64,000 bases of DNA from Clarkia xantiana subsp. parviflora. Taxonomy: Eukaryota > Streptophyta > Magnoliopsida > Myrtales > Onagraceae. Of this stretch, positions 59,440 to 64,000 are shown one piece after another. The notes under the pieces were generated by a model. The model searched no databases. It was given only the letters and a program-made list of their open reading frames with translations, and was not told the origin of the DNA. Position 1 is the first letter of the stretch. Every line of letters starts with the position of its first letter. The translations under genes and the position numbers were made by a program. The stretch is from NCBI GenBank assembly GCA_036873135.1, contig JAPTYO010000015.1, positions 7,419,683 to 7,483,682 of the forward strand. The letters run 5' to 3'.

Positions 59440-62400
59440 TGCATATGATAACTTGTTTTGTATATCCAAAGACAACTGTTTAACATATATATATATATAT
59501 ATATATGTAATCCTTTTCCAGATGTTGATATATGTAATCCTTTTGGTTAATGTGTTTTTACTTTTTTTTTTTGTCAAACATAACAAATTGTTTTTACTTT
59601 TATCATTTTTAAAATGTCGCAATTATGTTTTGTATAAAACCTATCATGTAAACAACAACGTTTTGTAGACATTATAAAATTCATTATAACTAATATAATA
59701 GTGAACTGTAAATTAAAAATATTTTGTTGAAATATATTCTTAATCAAATTAATATTGATCAGATTTTTTCATAAATATTATACATTACAATAAAGTGCCG
59801 ATTTTTTTTAATACACAAACTACAACATATTATAACATGGAAAATGATTTACGAATTTACCTGCAGAAATCTGGACCGAATATGTTGTTTTAAATTAGAG
59901 TTAAATTAGGATTTTTCAGACTTTTATTTTTATTTTTGAAAGTATGAATAGGTAATCATAAGAGATAGGCTAGGATTGCGTATTCCATCAACTAATTAAT
60001 AAGTAACCTAATTGATGTAATAATTAGGGATTAAGCAAACAAACAACATAATAAATAATACCAATTACCTATTCATTATTCCATTGATGAACCAAACATG
60101 TCGCAAATTTAGAATAAATGATGGCATATAACCATATAACTGGTGATATATATATATATATATTATATACACATTACAATAACTAATCATTATTTTGGTT
60201 AATAGGGTTTTAGGTTTTAGATAAGTTAGCACAATTCTACTAGCTTCCATAACAAGATACGGCGCTGCATCATGATCATATCCACTGTCCAGAAGTAAAT
60301 CCGATCTGCGCACAGTTCCCCACTGCATGTCTAATCTGTTCAAGGTATATATTATAATAATTTTAATACTTGCGATTGACCGCTCATTTAGTAACTGTGT
60401 TTTAATTAAAAATTACTTTTAAAAATCATGTTTACCAAAAAAAAAATCAACTTGTTAACAAGCAGAGGTGATTATTGAGGTGATTTTTTCATAATCATGT
60501 AGGACAAACTATCCCACAATATAATTGATGGTTCCAATACTAAGAAATGACAGATGGAACTAGTAAACACATTATGCCATAAACCACACAACTTAGACAT
60601 TCGACGCAGACAACAAATGTGTCTTCAAGTCTCGAAGATAAATTTAGAGTCTTATTATATAAAAAATTTAATTAATTTAAACATAGTAATAATTTGATTT
60701 ACAGTATTTTAAAGGACAAAACTTTGGTTACTTGATTTATTATTATTTTTTTCAATGAAGTTTTAAATTTTATAAGTATATTTGTTTACAAGGTTTGTAG
60801 TTGTTATCCTTATTCTTGTTTTTTGTTTTTTTTTTTTTAATAATAATACCTTACGAAATTTATTACAACAATCACATGAAGCAACCTCTAGAAAAAAATA
60901 AAAATATATTTAACAAAGTAATACTAAAGCAGGAAATAAAATTGTAACAAAAAAATTTAGCATAAAAAATTGAATAAAAGCGTTAATGAAAAAGAAAATG
61001 ACTATATAATAAGAAGGGAAAAAGAAAAAAATTACTAAATGCATTGAAAACCCGTAATTGCAAAGGAGGAAAAAACAGACTAAAGTGTTAAAATTGTAGT
61101 ATACAAAATTTAAACTCATAACAAATGACTCTACAACTTCTTTCCTTGCCAGTGCGCTATATAACAATTTGTCCTAATTGGTGTCCTTAATATTATTTAA
61201 GGTGGTTCCGTAACTTTTTTTGTTTTTTTTATTAGGCTTATTTATGCAGAATAATTTAATCAATGCAAATGAATTACAACAACATATTTGAGGTGTGTAT
61301 ATACTCGTTAGATTATATAACTCCATTATAACGTGTTTAAACAGAATTTCGGCCTGTTAATAGCTTAATTGCCATTACGGTTTTTGTGTATACTAATAAC
61401 CATTAAAAACTAAATAATAATAATGCATATTAATATTATCAACATTCAAATTATTTTTACAAAAAGAAAAATTAAAACATTAAAATTTTATATTGATAAT
61501 TTATTTGAGTACTGATATCCTATCAGTTGATACCCCCAATAAAGGAGGAATTCATGTATAAATCACATCCACCTCCACAAATACAGGTGGTGGACCTTCT
61601 ACCAATCAAATTTAAACAAGTCTCAATTTAACTGCTCTTTAAGACACTTGTTTTAATATTATAGTTCGAAATTCCACCACTTGTATGACAGGTGGTGGAA
61701 TATACATACACAAGTTTCACCATATATTGCGACCATATGTGTTCCCCATTTATCTATACATAGTTTCTTGGTATTTTGAAAAACCTTCTGCTTTGCCTTT
61801 TAAGTTGCAACCGAAAAACCTCTGTTTCTTTGCCTTGCGAATTGGTACGTTTCCGCGCTAACCATCTTTAGTTTAACTTTAAACTATTGTTCAAGAGCTT
61901 GATATAATAAATGAACCGCAACTTGAATTTGTTAAGCTATATTTTGTCAAGTTCAATTTTGAAGTACATGGCACTACATTTCAAAAAATTCATTATATGT
62001 TACAACCGATGCGTATGTTTGGGGTTTTACATAGGGTTTAAGCGGGTTGGTCGCTCTCCTTGTATTCCAAAAAATAGAAGTAGGGTTATTTTTATTTTTT
62101 ATTTGTAACAAGCTCCCTCTGAAAATTGTTACAAATCATATAGTTCTTCACTTCCCCCTAACTTTGAATGTCGGAGCGTGCTTTCATGTTGACGAATTTG
62201 AAGAATAAAAAAAATTACAAAATAGGATAATAATTAGTTGTCCGGTTTTTGTTATAGAAATCGCTGTGTTATGGAAGAAGATTGCTGTGAAGAAGATGGA
62301 TATTTAAATATTTTAAAACATTGAAAAAGTAATACAGTTAACTTGACTTTCGATTTCTCACCAGTGAGCAGTATAATATAGTAAGACTATATCTATATAA

Positions 62401-62563
62401 ACCCTAAGAAGATATTTGTTATCATCTTCTTTGTTGTTCATTTGGACGTAATTAGTTTTAACCCTTATATTTACTCTAATCCTAAAATAATAGTGAATCG
62501 TAATGACAAACAGTTGTATCATGTCATTGTATATAATAGTTTTTGCTGAAGGAAATTGTACCC
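59440..62563. other. AT-rich intergenic region between F-box genes E and F
   Basis: Contains several AT microsatellites (about 59486-59508, 60148-60165). A short inverted-repeat pair around ccacctccacaaatacaggtgg (61567) and ccaccacttgtatgacaggtgg (61675) may be a small MITE. From about 61745 onward it duplicates the 5' flank of gene E. No coding sequence seen. Confidence 0.5.
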
Positions 62564-63341
62564 ATGGATCCCATTGGTTTGAACCTGTTGTCACTGCCTG
62601 AGGAGATGCTGATGCTGATAATGGTATGCGTCAGTGCAGGTTCGATATCCGACTTTATTAGGTTAAAGTCAAGGTAGACATCTATTTGCAAATGTGAATG
62701 TTTGTTTGTGGTAACGCAAATACTAACGTCGAAGTTGAATCCAGTTGCAGAGGCTTCACACAATTGGTACAAGTGATGATTTAGTCCTGACCATGGCACC
62801 ACCAGAGATCGTGGCACAGGAGTGGTCGATGAAAGTTCAAGTTTTTGTCCATACTTGCATGGACAACACAGTTCCGGAAGCTCTTTATCGGCTAGCAATG
62901 TACATTTTTTTTCAACAAAATCCCAGGTTATTTCATCTGGGTGTTGCCCAAATGACGGAAGCGGCACTTCGGGGACATACTATAGCTCAATACGCTATAG
63001 CGATGATACGCATCTTCAATTGGCCAGATAATGATAGGGTTGTTCAAGAAGGCTACGAGCTGATGATGAGTGCGTATGTTCGTGGACATGTAAAAATAAG
63101 TCGTGACGTATTCATCAATGACGCACGTCGATTAACCTATAACCGTCAACTCTGGAATTCACACCCACCAGGACCTCCTCGTCGATGCAAAAGCCACCAG
63201 TTTGACGTGGTATGTACAACTAAATCGGTCTGCTTCAATTTTCTACGACCATCATGCTATGTATGTCAATGCGACGCTGAAGTTATTCATTTTCGCCGCT
63301 TTAATACCTGGGCAGGATTTCCTCACCAAGTAGCACCATAG
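62564..63341 (+). pseudogene. F-box protein F (At2g35280-like), tandem duplicate of E with a one-base lesion
   Basis: Exon 1 62564-62673 reads MDPIGLNLLSLPEEMLMLIM and VCVSAGSISDFIRLKS, like gene E. Exon 2 starts at 62745 after CCAG. Here tgcagaggctt stands where E has tgcagaaggctt, so the normal splice puts exon 2 out of frame (stop within about 14 codons). The remaining exon 2 frame is open to 63341: EALYRLAMYIFFQQNPRLFH, LGVAQMTEAALRGHTIAQYA, CYVCQCDAEVIHFRRFNTW. A phase-compatible donor exists earlier (ATG|GTATGC), but using it would delete half of the F-box. Recent pseudogene or alternatively spliced gene. Confidence 0.7.
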
Positions 63342-64000
63342 TAGTAATTTTTATGATAGGATTGATTAATTTTTTTTTCATGTCCAAAGACTCATCTGTT
63401 TCTACCTTTTATTTATCATATTTTAGTATAATGCAGTTTAAGATGTATATATATATATATTTATATAATCCTTTTGCAGGTGTTGATATATGAAATACTT
63501 TTGGCTTTAAGTGTTTAACATATTATCATTTTTAATACTTGACTAAGGCCTTCTACTATCGTGCCTAATATTGAAATGTAGTCAATATTGACCTTGAGTT
63601 ATAGATTTTTTTAATATTACCAATTATATAATTTTCATCAATAATTAAGTTTCAAATATTAAATTATAGGTCACTTAATTTATAATAGACAAAATATAAT
63701 TGGATAGAAAATCCCGATACCCAAATATGAGTATCACCACTAAAGTGCAACTGCTACCTTAAAAACAATATTCACACACTCGAAATGACTTTTTGCTATG
63801 AAATATGACCTTTACCATAGTAGTAGGTAGGCCTTAAGGTGTCAATGTTACCAACTTTTGAATGTCTGCATGGAACAGTATAAAATTTACCTTTTGTAAA
63901 GAACCACCTGTCCTCAAATATTGGCTGTCCACTTTGAAAAACAACTGTCAACTTCTCATGTCATTTTACTTATCGTTTTGGATAAGCGTCCAACATGTTG
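63342..64000. other. 3' flank of F-box gene F
   Basis: AT-rich. The first about 180 bp resembles the 3' flank of gene E (ttttttcatgtccaaagac, atatatat, aatccttttgcaggtgttgatatatg). Nothing else recognised up to the window end. Confidence 0.45.

Noticed and set aside
60910..61167. Phenylalanine-rich 85-aa ORF
   Set aside because: AT-rich sequence gives hydrophobic low-complexity translation, with no supporting context.
1..64000. CRISPR arrays, bacterial-type operons or ribosome-binding sites
   Set aside because: The window is plant nuclear DNA. The tandem arrays present have no spacer-repeat pattern of that kind.

Overview
This window is nuclear DNA from a flowering plant, most likely a eudicot. 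The evidence is a nine-exon cytosolic seryl-tRNA synthetase gene, a seven-exon RING gene, plant-type GT-AG introns, Ty3/gypsy elements of the Tat group with a second RNase H, Ty1/copia remnants, small TIR elements, a FAR1-related relic and an expanded F-box family. All ORF boundaries, splice sites and homologies were read by eye, and the species was not identified.

Layout: 0.4-2.9 kb seryl-tRNA synthetase (minus), followed by its upstream intergenic region. 4.33-12.44 kb is a complete Tat-type LTR retrotransposon (copy 1; plus) with 719-bp LTRs and a 5-bp TSD. 12.45-18.1 kb holds a decayed Ty1/copia element (RT, RNase H, possible 3' LTR). 18.1-19.7 kb is a broken DUF4283-type gene (minus). 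20.5-23.15 kb carries a Harbinger-like MITE and two Mutator-like TIR elements. 23.5-25.8 kb is a RING-finger E3 ligase gene (minus). 25.98-37.13 kb is a second Tat element (copy 2), which carries an antisense multi-exon gene. It is followed by a partly inverted LTR piece (37.13-37.81 kb) and a 205-bp duplicate of the DNA left of the insertion, which includes the RING gene's start codon. 38.98-40.63 kb is a small non-autonomous LTR element with TATT/AATA termini. 42.1-45.5 kb is a FAR1/MULE-transposase-type pseudogene (minus).

From 46.5 to 63.4 kb lies an F-box cluster of the At2g35280-like type. Three decayed members (A, B, C) are on the minus strand and three members (D, E, F) on the plus strand. 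They are separated by a roughly 190-bp tandem array with CCCTAAA-like motifs. B/C and E/F are local tandem duplicates.

The two ordinary host genes with a complete readable exon structure are seryl-tRNA synthetase (translation) and the RING gene (ubiquitination). F-box genes D and E are plausible SCF substrate receptors. F has a one-base lesion at its splice junction. The most interesting structural features are the 205-bp flank duplication with an inverted LTR around Tat copy 2, the antisense gene lost from copy 1, and a probable GC-AG intron shared by F-box copies B and C.
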